Source: Tenacibaculum sp. 190524A05c
GTDB lineage: Bacteria; Bacteroidota; Bacteroidia; Flavobacteriales; Flavobacteriaceae
Direction of reading: 5' to 3'
Assembly: GCF_964036595.1 (NCBI RefSeq)
Contig: NZ_OZ038523.1
Location: forward strand, 3,664,501-3,728,500
Length of the DNA stretch: 64,000 nt
Part shown: positions 55,217 to 64,000 of the stretch, in pieces
Layout: the number at the start of each line of letters is the position of its first letter
Position numbering within the stretch: position 1 is the stretch's first letter
The notes under the pieces: model-generated
Database searches by the model: none
What the model was told of the DNA's origin: nothing
Seen by the model: only the letters and a program-made list of their open reading frames with translations
Position numbers and translations under genes: made by a program

Positions 55217-55597
55217 ATGCCAACTATTCAACAATTAGTTCGTAAAGGAAGAACCAAAATAACTAAGAAGAGTAAATCGGCTGCTTTAACGGCATGTCCT
55301 CAGAGACGTGGAGTTTGTACGCGTGTGTATACAACTACGCCAAAGAAACCTAACTCAGCTATGCGTAAAGTAGCTCGTGTTAGATTAACAAATGGTAATG
55401 AAATCAACGCGTATATTCCAGGTGAAGGACATAACCTACAAGAGCACTCGATAGTATTAGTTAGAGGTGGAAGGGTAAAAGATTTACCAGGTGTAAAATA
55501 CCACATCGTACGTGGTGCATTAGATACTGCAGGTGTTGAGGGAAGAACTCAACGTAGATCTAAATATGGTGCAAAACGCCCTAAAGACAAAAAGTAA
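55217..55597 (+). CDS. rpsL: 30S ribosomal protein S12
   Basis: This 126-residue protein sits in the decoding centre of the small subunit. It begins [12 protein letters not shown] and has the conserved loops [12 protein letters not shown] and [17 protein letters not shown]. The lysines in KKPNSA and GGRVKD, which mutate in streptomycin-resistant strains of other bacteria, are wild-type here. It is the first gene of the rpsL-rpsG-fusA-rpsJ operon, and the next gene starts 31 bases after its stop. Confidence 0.98.
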   Translation: MPTIQQLVRKGRTKITKKSKSAALTACPQRRGVCTRVYTTTPKKPNSAMRKVARVRLTNGNEINAYIPGEGHNLQEHSIVLVRGGRVKDLPGVKYHIVRGALDTAGVEGRTQRRSKYGAKRPKDKK

Positions 55598-55628
55598 GAT
55601 TAATCAGTAACTTTTTTAATGTAAAGAC

Positions 55629-56105
55629 ATGAGAAAAAGAAGAGCGAAAAAAAGAGTTTTGTTACCGGATCCAAGATTTAATGATCAATTAGTAACACGT
55701 TTTGTGAATAACTTAATGTGGGACGGTAAGAAATCTGTAGCGTTCAAAGTATTTTACGATGCAATGGATATCGTAAATGAAAAGAAAACTGACGAGGAAA
55801 AGTCAGCTTTAGAAATTTGGAAAGATGGTTTATCTAATGTAATGCCACACGTAGAGGTTCGTTCTCGTCGTGTTGGTGGAGCTACATTCCAGATACCAAT
55901 GCAAATACGTCCAGATCGTAAAGTTTCAATGGCGATCAAATGGATGATTAGTTATGCTCGTAAGCGTAACGAAAAAACAATGGCTCAGCGTTTAGCAGCT
56001 GAGGTTTTAGCAGCAGCTAAAGAAGAAGGAGCAGCAGTTAAGAAAAGAGTTGATACTCATAAGATGGCTGAAGCAAATAAAGCATTCTCACACTTTAGAT
56101 TTTAA
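55629..56105 (+). CDS. rpsG: 30S ribosomal protein S7
   Basis: This 158-residue protein nucleates assembly of the small-subunit head and contacts the E-site tRNA. It begins [19 protein letters not shown] and has the signature [19 protein letters not shown]. The C-terminal [15 protein letters not shown] is typical of the bacterial family. The gap to fusA is 5 bases. Confidence 0.98.
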   Translation: MRKRRAKKRVLLPDPRFNDQLVTRFVNNLMWDGKKSVAFKVFYDAMDIVNEKKTDEEKSALEIWKDGLSNVMPHVEVRSRRVGGATFQIPMQIRPDRKVSMAIKWMISYARKRNEKTMAQRLAAEVLAAAKEEGAAVKKRVDTHKMAEANKAFSHFRF

Positions 56106-56110
56106 TAGAA

Positions 56111-58228
56111 ATGGCTAGAGATTTAAAATTTACAAGAAATATTGGTATTGCTGCCCACATTGATGCGGGTAAGACTACAACAACTGAGCGTATCCTTTAT
56201 TATACAGGGGTTTCTCACAAAATTGGAGAGGTGCACGATGGTGCTGCTACAATGGACTGGATGGAGCAAGAGCAAGAAAGAGGTATTACAATTACTTCTG
56301 CTGCTACTTCATGTACTTGGGAATTCCCAACTGAAAATGGACAAAAATTACCTGATACAAAAGGATATCACTTTAACATTATTGATACTCCTGGTCACGT
56401 TGACTTTACAGTAGAGGTAAACCGTTCATTACGTGTATTAGATGGATTAGTATTCTTATTCTCAGCTGTTGATGGTGTTGAGCCTCAGTCAGAAACTAAC
56501 TGGCGTTTAGCTGATAACTATAAAGTGCCTCGTATGGGGTTTGTTAATAAGATGGACCGTCAAGGATCTAACTTCTTAGCAGTTTGTCAGCAAGTAAAAG
56601 ATATGTTAGGTTCTAATGCAGTGCCAATCGTATTACCAATTGGTGAAGAAGCTGATTTTAAAGGTGTGATTGATTTAGTAAAGAACCGTGCTATTGTTTG
56701 GCATGATGAAACTAAAGGATCTACTTTTGATATTATTGATATTCCAGAAGATTTAAAAGAAGAGGCTGCTGAATACAGAGCTAAATTAATCGAGGAAGTA
56801 GCTGCTTACGATGAGAATTTATTAGAGAAATTCATGGAAGATGAAAACTCTATTACAGAAGAAGAAGTGCATGCTGCTTTACGTGCTGCTGTAATGGATA
56901 TGTCTATCATTCCTATGGTATGTGGTTCTGCTTTCAAAAATAAAGGTGTACAGTTCTTATTAGACGGAGTTTGTCGTTATTTACCTTCACCAGTAGATAA
57001 GGATGCTATCGTTGGAACTGATCCTGAAACAGGAGAAGAGGTTGTACGTAAGCCAGATGTAAAAGAGCCTTTCTCAGCGTTAGCATTTAAAATTGCTACT
57101 GATCCTTTCGTAGGTCGTTTAGCATTCTTCCGTGCTTACTCTGGTCGTTTAGACGCTGGTTCTTATGTGTTAAACAACCGTTCAGGTAAGAAAGAGCGTA
57201 TTTCTCGTATTTACCAAATGCACTCAAATAAGCAAAACGCTTTAGATTTTATCGAAGCTGGAGATATTGGAGCTGCTGTTGGATTTAAAGATATTAAAAC
57301 AGGAGATACTTTATCTGCTGAGAAAGCACCAATCGTTTTAGAATCGATGGACTTCCCAGATCCAGTAATCGGTATCGCTGTTGAGCCAAAAACAAAAGCG
57401 GATGTTGATAAGTTAGGATTAGCTTTAGGTAAATTAGCTGAAGAGGATCCAACATTTACAGTAAGAACTGACGAAGCTTCAGGACAGACTATTATTTCTG
57501 GAATGGGTGAGTTGCACTTAGATATTATTGTTGATCGTTTAAAGCGTGAGTTTAAAGTTGAAGTAAACGAAGGTCAACCACAAGTAGAGTACAAAGAAGC
57601 TATTACTGCTTCGGCTGAACACAGAGAGGTTTATAAGAAACAATCTGGTGGTCGTGGTAAATTCGCGGATATTGTATTTACAATGGAGCCTGCTGACGAA
57701 GGAGCAACAGGATTACAATTTGAATCTATCATTAAAGGTGGTAACGTTCCTAAAGAATTTGTACCATCTGTAGAAAAAGGATTTAAAGAGGCTATGAAAA
57801 ATGGTCCTTTAGCTGGATACGAGATGGATTCAATGAAGGTTACTTTAAAGGATGGATCTTTCCACCCTGTGGATTCTGATCAGTTATCATTCGAATTAGC
57901 TGCAAAAATGGGTTATAAAGCTGCTGCAAAAGCTGCAAAAGCTAAAATCATGGAGCCTATTATGAAGTTAGAAGTGTTAACTCCTGAGGAGAACATGGGT
58001 GATATCGTAGGAGATTTAAATAGAAGACGTGGTCAGGTTTCTGATATGTCTGATAGAGCGGGATCTAAAGTTGTTAAAGCTACAGTTCCATTATCTGAAA
58101 TGTTCGGATATGTTACTGCTTTAAGAACAATGTCTTCTGGTAGAGCTACATCTACAATGGAATTCTCTCACTATGCTGAGACTCCATCAAATATTTCAGA
58201 AGAAGTAATCGCTAATGCTAAAGGTTAA
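56111..58228 (+). CDS. fusA: Translation elongation factor G
   Basis: This 705-residue GTPase drives ribosomal translocation. The G1 motif is [17 protein letters not shown], with [14 protein letters not shown] for switch [11 protein letters not shown] for G3 and NKMDRQG for G4. Domains II to V have the normal length and order, and the C-terminus holds [20 protein letters not shown]. It sits between rpsG and rpsJ, 5 bases from each. No oddities were noticed. Confidence 0.98.
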   Translation: MARDLKFTRNIGIAAHIDAGKTTTTERILYYTGVSHKIGEVHDGAATMDWMEQEQERGITITSAATSCTWEFPTENGQKLPDTKGYHFNIIDTPGHVDFTVEVNRSLRVLDGLVFLFSAVDGVEPQSETNWRLADNYKVPRMGFVNKMDRQGSNFLAVCQQVKDMLGSNAVPIVLPIGEEADFKGVIDLVKNRAIVWHDETKGSTFDIIDIPEDLKEEAAEYRAKLIEEVAAYDENLLEKFMEDENSITEEEVHAALRAAVMDMSIIPMVCGSAFKNKGVQFLLDGVCRYLPSPVDKDAIVGTDPETGEEVVRKPDVKEPFSALAFKIATDPFVGRLAFFRAYSGRLDAGSYVLNNRSGKKERISRIYQMHSNKQNALDFIEAGDIGAAVGFKDIKTGDTLSAEKAPIVLESMDFPDPVIGIAVEPKTKADVDKLGLALGKLAEEDPTFTVRTDEASGQTIISGMGELHLDIIVDRLKREFKVEVNEGQPQVEYKEAITASAEHREVYKKQSGGRGKFADIVFTMEPADEGATGLQFESIIKGGNVPKEFVPSVEKGFKEAMKNGPLAGYEMDSMKVTLKDGSFHPVDSDQLSFELAAKMGYKAAAKAAKAKIMEPIMKLEVLTPEENMGDIVGDLNRRRGQVSDMSDRAGSKVVKATVPLSEMFGYVTALRTMSSGRATSTMEFSHYAETPSNISEEVIANAKG

Positions 58229-58233
58229 TTAAG

Positions 58234-58539
58234 ATGAGTCAAAAAATTAGAATAAAATTAAAATCTTACGATTACAACTTAGTTGATAAATCAGCAGAGA
58301 AAATCGTTAAGACAGTAAAAAGTACTGGAGCGGTTGTTAACGGACCAATCCCATTACCAACTCATAAAAAGATTTTTACAGTATTACGTTCACCACACGT
58401 AAACAAAAAGTCTAGAGAGCAATTTCAATTATCTGCTTACAAGCGTTTATTAGACATTTATAGTTCTTCATCTAAGACTATCGATGCATTAATGAAGCTT
58501 GAATTACCAAGTGGAGTTGAGGTAGAGATCAAGGTATAA
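58234..58539 (+). CDS. rpsJ: 30S ribosomal protein S10
   Basis: This 101-residue protein is of the small-subunit head and binds near the A site. The signature is [18 protein letters not shown] followed by [20 protein letters not shown]. It follows fusA by 5 bases, so it belongs to the str operon. A strong terminator lies 7 bases past its stop, so it is transcriptionally separated from rplC. In E. coli S10 is the first gene of the operon that also holds rplC. Confidence 0.98.
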   Translation: MSQKIRIKLKSYDYNLVDKSAEKIVKTVKSTGAVVNGPIPLPTHKKIFTVLRSPHVNKKSREQFQLSAYKRLLDIYSSSSKTIDALMKLELPSGVEVEIKV

Positions 58540-58546
58540 GTAATTT

Positions 58547-58584
58547 AACTTTCGGCTTATTTTGTTAAGTCGAAAGTTTTTTTT
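58547..58584 (+). terminator. Strong intrinsic terminator after rpsJ
   Basis: AACTTTCGGCTTA (58547-58559) pairs with TAAGTCGAAAGTT (58566-58578), a 13-base stem with one G-U pair and a 6-base loop. An 8-base T-run follows (58577-58584). The rplC promoter -33 box lies in its loop. Confidence 0.85.
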
Positions 58585-58591
58585 ACTTTTG
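58562..58591 (+). promoter_or_regulatory. Promoter of the rplC operon
   Basis: TTG (58562-58564), 19 bases, TACTTTTG (58584-58591): an exact match to TTG-N19-TAnnTTTG. It overlaps the rpsJ terminator and would start an mRNA with a leader of about 175 bases before rplC. Confidence 0.82.
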
Positions 58592-58601
58592 CAGTCCGAA
58601 A

Positions 58602-58672
58602 TCCTTAGCGGGGTTTCTTTAATTTTCAGTTAGTTAGCTGGAAATCACATGTCCGGAGGGTTTCGCGAAGGA
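58602..58672 (+). promoter_or_regulatory. Structured 5' leader of rplC (putative ribosomal-protein leader)
   Basis: TCCTTAGCG (58602-58610) can pair with CGCGAAGGA (58664-58672) at eight of nine positions. It encloses a hairpin TTTTCAG/CTGGAAA (58623-58629 and 58638-58644) and a repeat GGGTTTC (58611-58617, 58658-58664). It may bind a ribosomal protein such as L4, as in E. coli S10 leaders, but this is inference. Confidence 0.55.
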
Positions 58673-58678
58673 AAAACG

Positions 58679-58725
58679 GTAAAACACAAAGATTTAAATT
58701 AGAGTGTTTTACGCTCTTTTTTTTT
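58679..58725 (+). promoter_or_regulatory. Attenuator: alternative antiterminator and terminator hairpins
   Basis: Hairpin A pairs GTAAAACAC (58679-58687) with GTGTTTTAC (58704-58712). Hairpin B pairs AGAGTG (58701-58706) with CGCTCT (58712-58717), followed by a T-run to 58725, a classic terminator. They share bases, so only one can form, which is the layout of an attenuator 48 bases before rplC. Confidence 0.6.
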
Positions 58726-58772
58726 GCGCTCTTGGAATGAATTTTAAAATAATTAATAATTAATATTTAAAT

Positions 58773-59390
58773 ATGTCTGGGTTAATAGGAAAAAAAGTAG
58801 GTATGACCAGCTTATTCGATGAGAATGGGAAGAATATCCCATGTACTGTTATCGAAGCAGGTCCATGCGTAGTTACCCAAGTCAGAACCGAAGAGGTTGA
58901 TGGCTATTCAGCTTTACAACTTGGTTTCGATGACAAGAAGGCAAAAAGCTCTAATAAAGCTTTAGACGGTCACTTTGCAAAAGCAGGTACTGTTGCTAAA
59001 AAACAAGTCGTTGAGTTCCAAGGTTTCGAAGGTGAGTATAAATTGGGTGACTCAATTACAGTTGAACACTTTGCTGAAGGTGAGTTCGTAGATGTTTCTG
59101 GAACTTCTAAAGGTAAAGGTTTTCAAGGGGTTGTTAAACGTCACGGATTTGGTGGTGTTGGACAAGCTACACACGGTCAACATAACCGTTTAAGAGCGCC
59201 AGGTTCTATTGGTGCGGCTTCTTATCCTGCAAGAGTATTCAAAGGAATGCGTATGGCAGGACGTATGGGAGGTGATAGAGTTAAAGTTCAAAATTTAAGA
59301 GTATTAAAAGTAGTTGCTGAAAAGAATCTTTTAGTTGTAAAAGGAGCTGTTCCAGGACACAAGAACTCTTATGTAATTATTGAGAAGTAA
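58773..59390 (+). CDS. rplC: 50S ribosomal protein L3
   Basis: This 205-residue protein starts [20 protein letters not shown] and carries the conserved [19 protein letters not shown] and [20 protein letters not shown]. It is an early-assembly large-subunit protein that reaches the peptidyl transferase centre. It is the first gene of a long operon that begins with the attenuator-like leader. Its stop overlaps the rplD start by one base (TAATG). Confidence 0.98.
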   Translation: MSGLIGKKVGMTSLFDENGKNIPCTVIEAGPCVVTQVRTEEVDGYSALQLGFDDKKAKSSNKALDGHFAKAGTVAKKQVVEFQGFEGEYKLGDSITVEHFAEGEFVDVSGTSKGKGFQGVVKRHGFGGVGQATHGQHNRLRAPGSIGAASYPARVFKGMRMAGRMGGDRVKVQNLRVLKVVAEKNLLVVKGAVPGHKNSYVIIEK

Positions 59391-60019
59391 TGAAGGTAGC
59401 AGTATTAGATATTACAGGAAAAGATACTGGTAGAAAAGTTGAACTTTCTAACGAAGTATTCGGAATCGAGCCAAACGATCATGCAATCTATTTAGATGTT
59501 AAGCAATATTTGGCTAATCAAAGACAAGGTACTCACAAATCTAAAGAGAGAGGTGAGATTGCTGGAAGTACTAGAAAGATTAAAAAACAAAAAGGTACAG
59601 GTACTGCACGTGCTGGTAGTATAAAGTCTCCAGTTTTTAGAGGTGGAGGACGTATCTTCGGTCCAAGACCAAGAAACTATTCTTTCAAATTAAACAAGAA
59701 CTTAAAGCGTTTAGCTCGTAAATCAGCTTTAAGTATTCAAGCAAAAGATAGCAATTTAGTAGTAATTGAAGATTTCAACTTTGAAACTCCAAAAACTCAA
59801 GAATTTGTTAAGGTGTTAAAGGCTTTAGAATTAGATGCGAAGAAATCATTATTCGTATTAGGTTCAGAAAATAAGAATGTATACTTATCTTCTCGTAACT
59901 TAAAAAACTCTAAAGTAGTTAGTGCAACAGGAATAAATACTTACAACGTGTTAAACGCTGGGAAAGTAGTTATCGCTGAGAGCACATTAGAAGGAATTGA
60001 ATCTAATTTAAGTAAATAG
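59390..60019 (+). CDS. rplD: 50S ribosomal protein L4
   Basis: This 209-residue protein has the L4 signature [20 protein letters not shown] and [20 protein letters not shown]. It lines the peptide exit tunnel. In E. coli it also represses its own operon, which makes it a candidate ligand for the structured leader before rplC. The start overlaps the rplC stop by one base. Confidence 0.98.
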   Translation: MKVAVLDITGKDTGRKVELSNEVFGIEPNDHAIYLDVKQYLANQRQGTHKSKERGEIAGSTRKIKKQKGTGTARAGSIKSPVFRGGGRIFGPRPRNYSFKLNKNLKRLARKSALSIQAKDSNLVVIEDFNFETPKTQEFVKVLKALELDAKKSLFVLGSENKNVYLSSRNLKNSKVVSATGINTYNVLNAGKVVIAESTLEGIESNLSK

Positions 60020-60027
60020 GGAATAAG

Positions 60028-60315
60028 ATGAGTATTTTAATTAAACCTATTATTACGGAGAAAGCAACTGGAGATAGCGAACGTTTTAATCGTTATACTT
60101 TTGTTGTAAACAAGAATGCTAACAAAATTCAAATTAAGGATGCTGTTGAAGCTGCTTACGGAGTAACTGTAGAGAAAGTAAGAACTTTAAATCATCCAGC
60201 GTTAAGAAAAACTAAGTACACTAAAAAAGGTTTAGTTACTGGTTTAACAAGCGGTTATAAAAAAGCGGTTGTTCAGTTAGCAGAAGGCGAAATTGATTTT
60301 TATAACAATCTATAA
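60028..60315 (+). CDS. rplW: 50S ribosomal protein L23
   Basis: This 95-residue protein begins MSILIKPIITEKAT and contains the typical YTFVVNKNANKIQIKDAVEA and YGVTVEKVRT. It sits at the exit of the peptide tunnel and docks trigger factor and SRP. It follows rplD by 8 bases. Confidence 0.97.
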   Translation: MSILIKPIITEKATGDSERFNRYTFVVNKNANKIQIKDAVEAAYGVTVEKVRTLNHPALRKTKYTKKGLVTGLTSGYKKAVVQLAEGEIDFYNNL

Positions 60316-60330
60316 GAATAAGAAAGACAA

Positions 60331-61155
60331 ATGTCAGTTAGAAAATTAAAACCAATAACACCAGGTCAGCGTTTTAGAGTTGTGAATGGGTTCGACACCA
60401 TCACTACTGATAAGCCGGAAAAGTCATTATTGGCTCCGAAAAAAAGAACTGGAGGTCGAAACAATCAGGGTCGTATGACTACTCCTAACAGAGGTGGAGG
60501 TCATAAGAGAAGATATCGTATTATCGATTTCAAAAGAGATAGATATAACGATCCTGCTACAGTATTAACTATTGAGTACGATCCAAACCGTACAGCGTTT
60601 ATCGCTTTAGTTCAATATGCTGATGGAGAAAAGCGTTATGTAATCGCTCAAAACGGATTAAAAGTAGGACAGACTATCGTTTCAGGAAAAGAAGCTACAC
60701 CAGATGTTGGTAATGCTATGTTTTTAAGTGATATTCCTTTAGGAACAACTATTTCTTGTATCGAATTACGTCCAGGTCAAGGAGCTGTTATGGCTCGTTC
60801 TGCAGGTTCTTTTGCTCAATTAATGGCAAGAGACGGAAAATATGCAATTGTTAAGTTACCTTCAGGTGAAACAAGATTAATCTTACAAACTTGTTTGGCA
60901 ACTATTGGAGTAGTATCTAATTCAGATCACCAATTATTAGTTTCTGGTAAAGCTGGTAGATCTAGATGGTTAGGTAGAAGACCAAGAACTAATGCAGTTA
61001 GAAAGAACCCAGTTGATCACCCAATGGGAGGTGGTGAAGGACGTTCTTCTGGAGGACATCCAAGATCTAAGAATGGTATCCCAGCTAAAGGATATAAGAC
61101 TAGATCTAAGACTAAAGCTAGTAACAAGTATATTTTAGAACGTAGAAAGAAATAA
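60331..61155 (+). CDS. rplB: 50S ribosomal protein L2
   Basis: This 274-residue protein is needed for subunit joining and peptidyl transfer. The motif [20 protein letters not shown] is followed by [19 protein letters not shown]. The C-terminal [19 protein letters not shown] contains the conserved histidine region. The length and order are normal for the S10 operon. Confidence 0.98.
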   Translation: MSVRKLKPITPGQRFRVVNGFDTITTDKPEKSLLAPKKRTGGRNNQGRMTTPNRGGGHKRRYRIIDFKRDRYNDPATVLTIEYDPNRTAFIALVQYADGEKRYVIAQNGLKVGQTIVSGKEATPDVGNAMFLSDIPLGTTISCIELRPGQGAVMARSAGSFAQLMARDGKYAIVKLPSGETRLILQTCLATIGVVSNSDHQLLVSGKAGRSRWLGRRPRTNAVRKNPVDHPMGGGEGRSSGGHPRSKNGIPAKGYKTRSKTKASNKYILERRKK

Positions 61156-61161
61156 TAAATC

Positions 61162-61440
61162 ATGGCAAGATCATTAAAAAAAGGACCTTACGTTCACTAT
61201 AAGTTAGAAAGAAAAGTGTTAGCTAACGTTGAATCAGGAAAGAAATCTGTGATCAAAACTTGGTCTAGAGCTAGTATGATTACTCCTGATTTTGTTGGAC
61301 AAACTATCGCTGTTCATAATGGACGTCAGTTTGTACCTGTTTACGTTACAGAAAACATGGTAGGTCATAAGTTAGGCGAATTTTCACCAACACGTTCATT
61401 CCGTGGACACGCTGGTGCTAAAAATAAAGGAAAAAAATAG
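61162..61440 (+). CDS. rpsS: 30S ribosomal protein S19
   Basis: This 92-residue protein begins [19 protein letters not shown] and has the conserved [16 protein letters not shown] and [18 protein letters not shown]. It is in the small-subunit head near the A-site tRNA. It lies 6 bases from rplB and 9 from rplV. Confidence 0.98.
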   Translation: MARSLKKGPYVHYKLERKVLANVESGKKSVIKTWSRASMITPDFVGQTIAVHNGRQFVPVYVTENMVGHKLGEFSPTRSFRGHAGAKNKGKK

Positions 61441-61449
61441 TAGGATATT

Positions 61450-61854
61450 ATGGGAAGTCGTAAAAAAAACATGGCAACGCAGTTAAAAGAAGCTAAGAAG
61501 CAAAGAGCTTTCGCTAAGCTTACTAACTGTCCTACGTCACCAAGAAAAATGCGTTTAGTAGCGGATCAAGTAAGAGGTGTAGAAGTTGAAAAAGCTTTAC
61601 AAATCTTAAAATTCAGTCCGAAAGAAGCATCTCGTAACTTAGAAAAGTTATTATTATCAGCTATTGCTAACTGGCAAGCTAAAAATGAAGATGCAAGCAT
61701 GGAGGATGCTGGATTATTCGTGAAATCTATTTATGTAGATAGCGCAGGGATGTTAAAGAGATTAAGACCAGCTCCACAAGGTCGTGCACACAGAATTCGT
61801 AAACGTTCTAATCACGTTACTTTAGAGTTAGGAACTAAAAATAACAGTAATTAA
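61450..61854 (+). CDS. rplV: 50S ribosomal protein L22
   Basis: This 134-residue protein has the L22 core [17 protein letters not shown] and the tunnel-facing loop [20 protein letters not shown]. The N-terminal [15 protein letters not shown] matches the form I remember from other flavobacteria, so I keep the first ATG although a second Met lies at codon 8. Confidence 0.97.
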   Translation: MGSRKKNMATQLKEAKKQRAFAKLTNCPTSPRKMRLVADQVRGVEVEKALQILKFSPKEASRNLEKLLLSAIANWQAKNEDASMEDAGLFVKSIYVDSAGMLKRLRPAPQGRAHRIRKRSNHVTLELGTKNNSN

Positions 61855-61866
61855 TCATTAGTAGAA

Positions 61867-62586
61867 ATGGGACAAAAGACAAATCCAATAGGAAATCGTT
61901 TAGGAATCATCAGAGGATGGGAATCTAACTGGTATGGTGGAAATGACTACGGTGATAAAATTGCTGAAGATGATAAGATAAGAAGGTATTTAAAAGCCAG
62001 ATTATCAAAAGCAAGTGTATCTCGTATTATTATTGAGCGTACTTTAAAACTTGTAACCGTTACTATCACTACTGCACGTCCAGGTATCATTATCGGTAAA
62101 GGAGGTCAAGAGGTAGACAAGTTAAAAGAAGAGCTTAAGAAAATTACTGGTAAAGAAGTTCAAATTAACATTTTTGAGATTAAGCGTCCAGAATTAGATG
62201 CAAATTTAGTTGCAGCTAGTATCGCTCGTCAAATCGAAAATAGAATTTCTTACAAGCGTGCTACTAAAATGGCTATCGCGGCTGCAATGCGTATGAACGC
62301 AGAAGGTATTAAAGTACAACTTTCTGGACGTTTAAACGGAGCTGAAATGGCACGTTCTGAACACTATAAAGAGGGAAGAATTCCTTTATCTACTTTTAGA
62401 GCAGATATCGATTATTCACTTGTTGAAGCGCATACTACATACGGAAGAATCGGTGTGAAGGTATGGATTATGAAAGGTGAGGTTTATGGTAAAAGAGAGT
62501 TATCTCCATTAGTTGGATTATCTAAGCAAAAAGGTAATTCTAACAACAAAGGTGGTGGTAGACGTCAACCTCGCAGAAGAAAATAA
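61867..62586 (+). CDS. rpsC: 30S ribosomal protein S3
   Basis: This 239-residue protein is at the mRNA entry. It starts [18 protein letters not shown] and has the KH-domain core [20 protein letters not shown], then [20 protein letters not shown]. The C-terminus ends in a Lys/Arg/Gly-rich tail ([14 protein letters not shown]). It follows rplV by 12 bases. Confidence 0.98.
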   Translation: MGQKTNPIGNRLGIIRGWESNWYGGNDYGDKIAEDDKIRRYLKARLSKASVSRIIIERTLKLVTVTITTARPGIIIGKGGQEVDKLKEELKKITGKEVQINIFEIKRPELDANLVAASIARQIENRISYKRATKMAIAAAMRMNAEGIKVQLSGRLNGAEMARSEHYKEGRIPLSTFRADIDYSLVEAHTTYGRIGVKVWIMKGEVYGKRELSPLVGLSKQKGNSNNKGGGRRQPRRRK

Positions 62587-62605
62587 TTTTTAAAAGAAAT
62601 TAGAG

Positions 62606-63037
62606 ATGTTACAGCCAAAAAGAGTAAAATTTCGTAGAGTTCAGAAAGGTAAAGGAAACATGAGTGGTAACTCTGGAAGAGGAACTCAGTTATCAAACGG
62701 AATGTTTGGTATCAAATCCTTAGACCAGAACTTACTTACTTCTCGACAAATAGAAGCTGCTCGTATTGCGGCGACTCGTTATATGAAAAGGGAAGGTCAG
62801 CTTTGGATTAAAATTTTCCCAGACAAGCCAATAACTAAGAAACCGTTAGAGGTACGTATGGGTAAAGGTAAAGGAGCACCTGACCATTTCGTTGCTGTTG
62901 TTAAACCAGGAAGAATCTTATTTGAAGTTGGTGGTGTGCCAATGGAAGTAGCAAAAGAAGCACTACGTTTAGCTGCTCAAAAGCTTCCTGTTAAGACGAA
63001 GTTTATCATTGCAAGAGATTTTGATTATAACGCTTAA
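62606..63037 (+). CDS. rplP: 50S ribosomal protein L16
   Basis: This 143-residue protein begins [19 protein letters not shown]. It has [20 protein letters not shown] and [20 protein letters not shown], the typical L16 core that contacts the A-site tRNA. It is separated from rpsC by 19 bases and from rpmC by 12. Confidence 0.98.
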   Translation: MLQPKRVKFRRVQKGKGNMSGNSGRGTQLSNGMFGIKSLDQNLLTSRQIEAARIAATRYMKREGQLWIKIFPDKPITKKPLEVRMGKGKGAPDHFVAVVKPGRILFEVGGVPMEVAKEALRLAAQKLPVKTKFIIARDFDYNA

Positions 63038-63049
63038 TTCTAATAGATC

Positions 63050-63241
63050 ATGAAACAATCAGAAATAAAAGAATTATCAACAGCTGACTTACAAGATAAG
63101 CTTGGAGCGTTGAAGAAAAATTATACTGATCTTAAGATGGCTCACGCTATAACTCCATTGGATAATCCATTGCAGTTAAGAACCTTAAGAAGAACTGTTG
63201 CAAGAATTGCAACAGAGTTAACTAAAAGAGAATTACAATAA
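63050..63241 (+). CDS. rpmC: 50S ribosomal protein L29
   Basis: This 63-residue two-helix protein begins MKQSEIKELSTADLQDKLGA and has NPLQLRTLRRTVARIATEL, the usual L29 C-terminal helix. It sits at the tunnel exit beside L23. It is located in the usual place between rplP and rpsQ. Confidence 0.96.
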   Translation: MKQSEIKELSTADLQDKLGALKKNYTDLKMAHAITPLDNPLQLRTLRRTVARIATELTKRELQ

Positions 63242-63260
63242 ATTCTAGTCAGTTTTAAAG

Positions 63261-63518
63261 ATGGAAAAAAGAAATCTTAGAAAAGAGAGAATAGGTGTAG
63301 TATCTAGCAACAAAATGGAGAAATCTATCGTAGTTAGCGAGGTAAAAAGAGTAAAGCACCCAATGTACGGTAAATTCGTTAAGAAAACGAAAAAGTACGT
63401 TGCACATGACGAGAATAACGATTGCAACATTGGAGATACAGTAAGAATAATGGAAACTCGTCCATTAAGTAAATCTAAGCGTTGGAGATTAGTAGAAATC
63501 CTAGAAAGAGCTAAATAA
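63261..63518 (+). CDS. rpsQ: 30S ribosomal protein S17
   Basis: This 85-residue protein has [19 protein letters not shown] and the OB-fold motif [20 protein letters not shown] followed by [12 protein letters not shown]. It is an early small-subunit binder of 16S rRNA. It lies one base before rplN. Confidence 0.97.
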   Translation: MEKRNLRKERIGVVSSNKMEKSIVVSEVKRVKHPMYGKFVKKTKKYVAHDENNDCNIGDTVRIMETRPLSKSKRWRLVEILERAK

Positions 63519-63519
63519 T

Positions 63520-63888
63520 ATGTTACAGACAGAATCAAGATTAAAAGTAGCAGACAACACTGGAGCGAAGGAAGTTTTAGTGATTAGAGTTTTAGGAGGA
63601 ACAAAAAAGCGTTACGCTAGCGTTGGAGATAAGATCGTAGTTACAGTAAAGTCTGCAACTCCAAACGGAACTGTAAAGAAAGGTCAAGTATCTCGTGCAG
63701 TTGTTGTTCGTACTAAGAAAGAAGTTAGACGTAAAGACGGGTCATATATCAGATTTGATGATAACGCTTGTGTACTTTTAAATCCTTCAGAGGAAATGAG
63801 AGGTACTCGTGTATTCGGTCCTGTTGCTCGTGAATTACGTGAGAAACAATTTATGAAAATAGTATCATTAGCACCTGAGGTGTTATAA
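63520..63888 (+). CDS. rplN: 50S ribosomal protein L14
   Basis: This 122-residue protein begins [20 protein letters not shown]. It has the conserved [20 protein letters not shown] and [20 protein letters not shown]. It forms an intersubunit bridge. It is followed 14 bases later by rplX. Confidence 0.98.
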   Translation: MLQTESRLKVADNTGAKEVLVIRVLGGTKKRYASVGDKIVVTVKSATPNGTVKKGQVSRAVVVRTKKEVRRKDGSYIRFDDNACVLLNPSEEMRGTRVFGPVARELREKQFMKIVSLAPEVL

Positions 63889-63902
63889 AAACAGATTTTA
63901 AG

Positions 63903-64000
63903 ATGAAGAAATTTAAAATTAAATCAGGAGATACTGTTAAAGTTATCGCAGGAGATCACAAAGGATCTGAAGGAAAAGTTTTACGTATCCTTAAAGATAA
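63903..64000 (+). CDS. rplX: 50S ribosomal protein L24, 3' end outside window
   Basis: The first 32 residues are visible from the ATG at 63903: MKKFKIKSGDTVKVIAG, then DHKGSEGKVLRILKD. This matches the KOW motif at the N-terminus of L24, an early large-subunit assembly protein. The position after rplN is as expected. The rest is beyond the right edge. Confidence 0.95.
   Translation, partial: MKKFKIKSGDTVKVIAGDHKGSEGKVLRILKD

Noticed and set aside
58773..64000. Any unusual gene in the ribosomal cluster
   Set aside because: The order and lengths from rplC to rplX are those of a normal bacterial S10/spc cluster.

Overview
The window is a 64 kb piece of an AT-rich chromosome from the phylum Bacteroidota, almost certainly family Flavobacteriaceae. 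A Tenacibaculum/Polaribacter-like marine genus is my guess and is inference only. The evidence is two SusC/SusD pairs, three proteins with type IX secretion (T9SS) C-terminal sorting domains, several DUF families typical of flavobacteria, the lack of Shine-Dalgarno sequences before most starts (even ribosomal protein genes), and promoters of the Bacteroidota form TTG-N19-TAnnTTTG. No tRNA, rRNA, CRISPR array, insertion sequence or prophage was recognised.

Layout. 1-7025 (minus): a large alpha-2-macroglobulin followed by a DUF4174 protein and a lipoprotein cut by the window edge. 7261-8613: the murein-recycling ligase mpl. 8616-10797 (minus): a PqqD/HPr-kinase-like protein coupled to a nucleotidyltransferase-like protein. 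10853-18537 (minus): a surface/secretion region with an M43-type metalloprotease, a 55-residue small protein, a second T9SS protein and two tandem secreted tail-collar proteins. 18773-21618 (minus): trkH and trkA. 21760-24664 (plus): radC, a polysaccharide deacetylase-like gene and a GNAT/FemAB-like gene. 24654-31572 (minus): an acyltransferase, a flippase, a T9SS subtilase, a tail-fibre-like protein, a small outer-membrane barrel and a membrane-anchored AraC regulator. 31730-35127 (plus): a YjjG-like HAD phosphatase, a lipoprotein, a DUF5723 protein and an unknown exported protein. 35124-37921: rarA, a rhomboid protease and rlmB. 38000-53285 (minus): two SusCD units flanking a VCBS/ASPIC lipoprotein and a vanadium-haloperoxidase-like lipoprotein. 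53402-55042 (minus): an Omp85-like protein. 55217-64000 (plus): rpsL-rpsG-fusA-rpsJ, then rplC through rplX, which is cut by the window edge.

How it fits together. Most accessory content concerns the cell envelope: T9SS cargo, TonB-dependent import, lipoproteins and surface polysaccharide. The most interesting non-coding structure is between rpsJ and rplC. There a strong terminator overlaps a textbook Bacteroidota promoter, followed by a folded leader and two mutually exclusive hairpins, one of them terminator-like. This looks like an attenuator for the S10-type ribosomal operon. Other notable points are a 55-residue precursor-like protein, a 19-base motif shared upstream of two surface-protein genes, and TonB-box-like repeats in the bait-region position of the macroglobulin.
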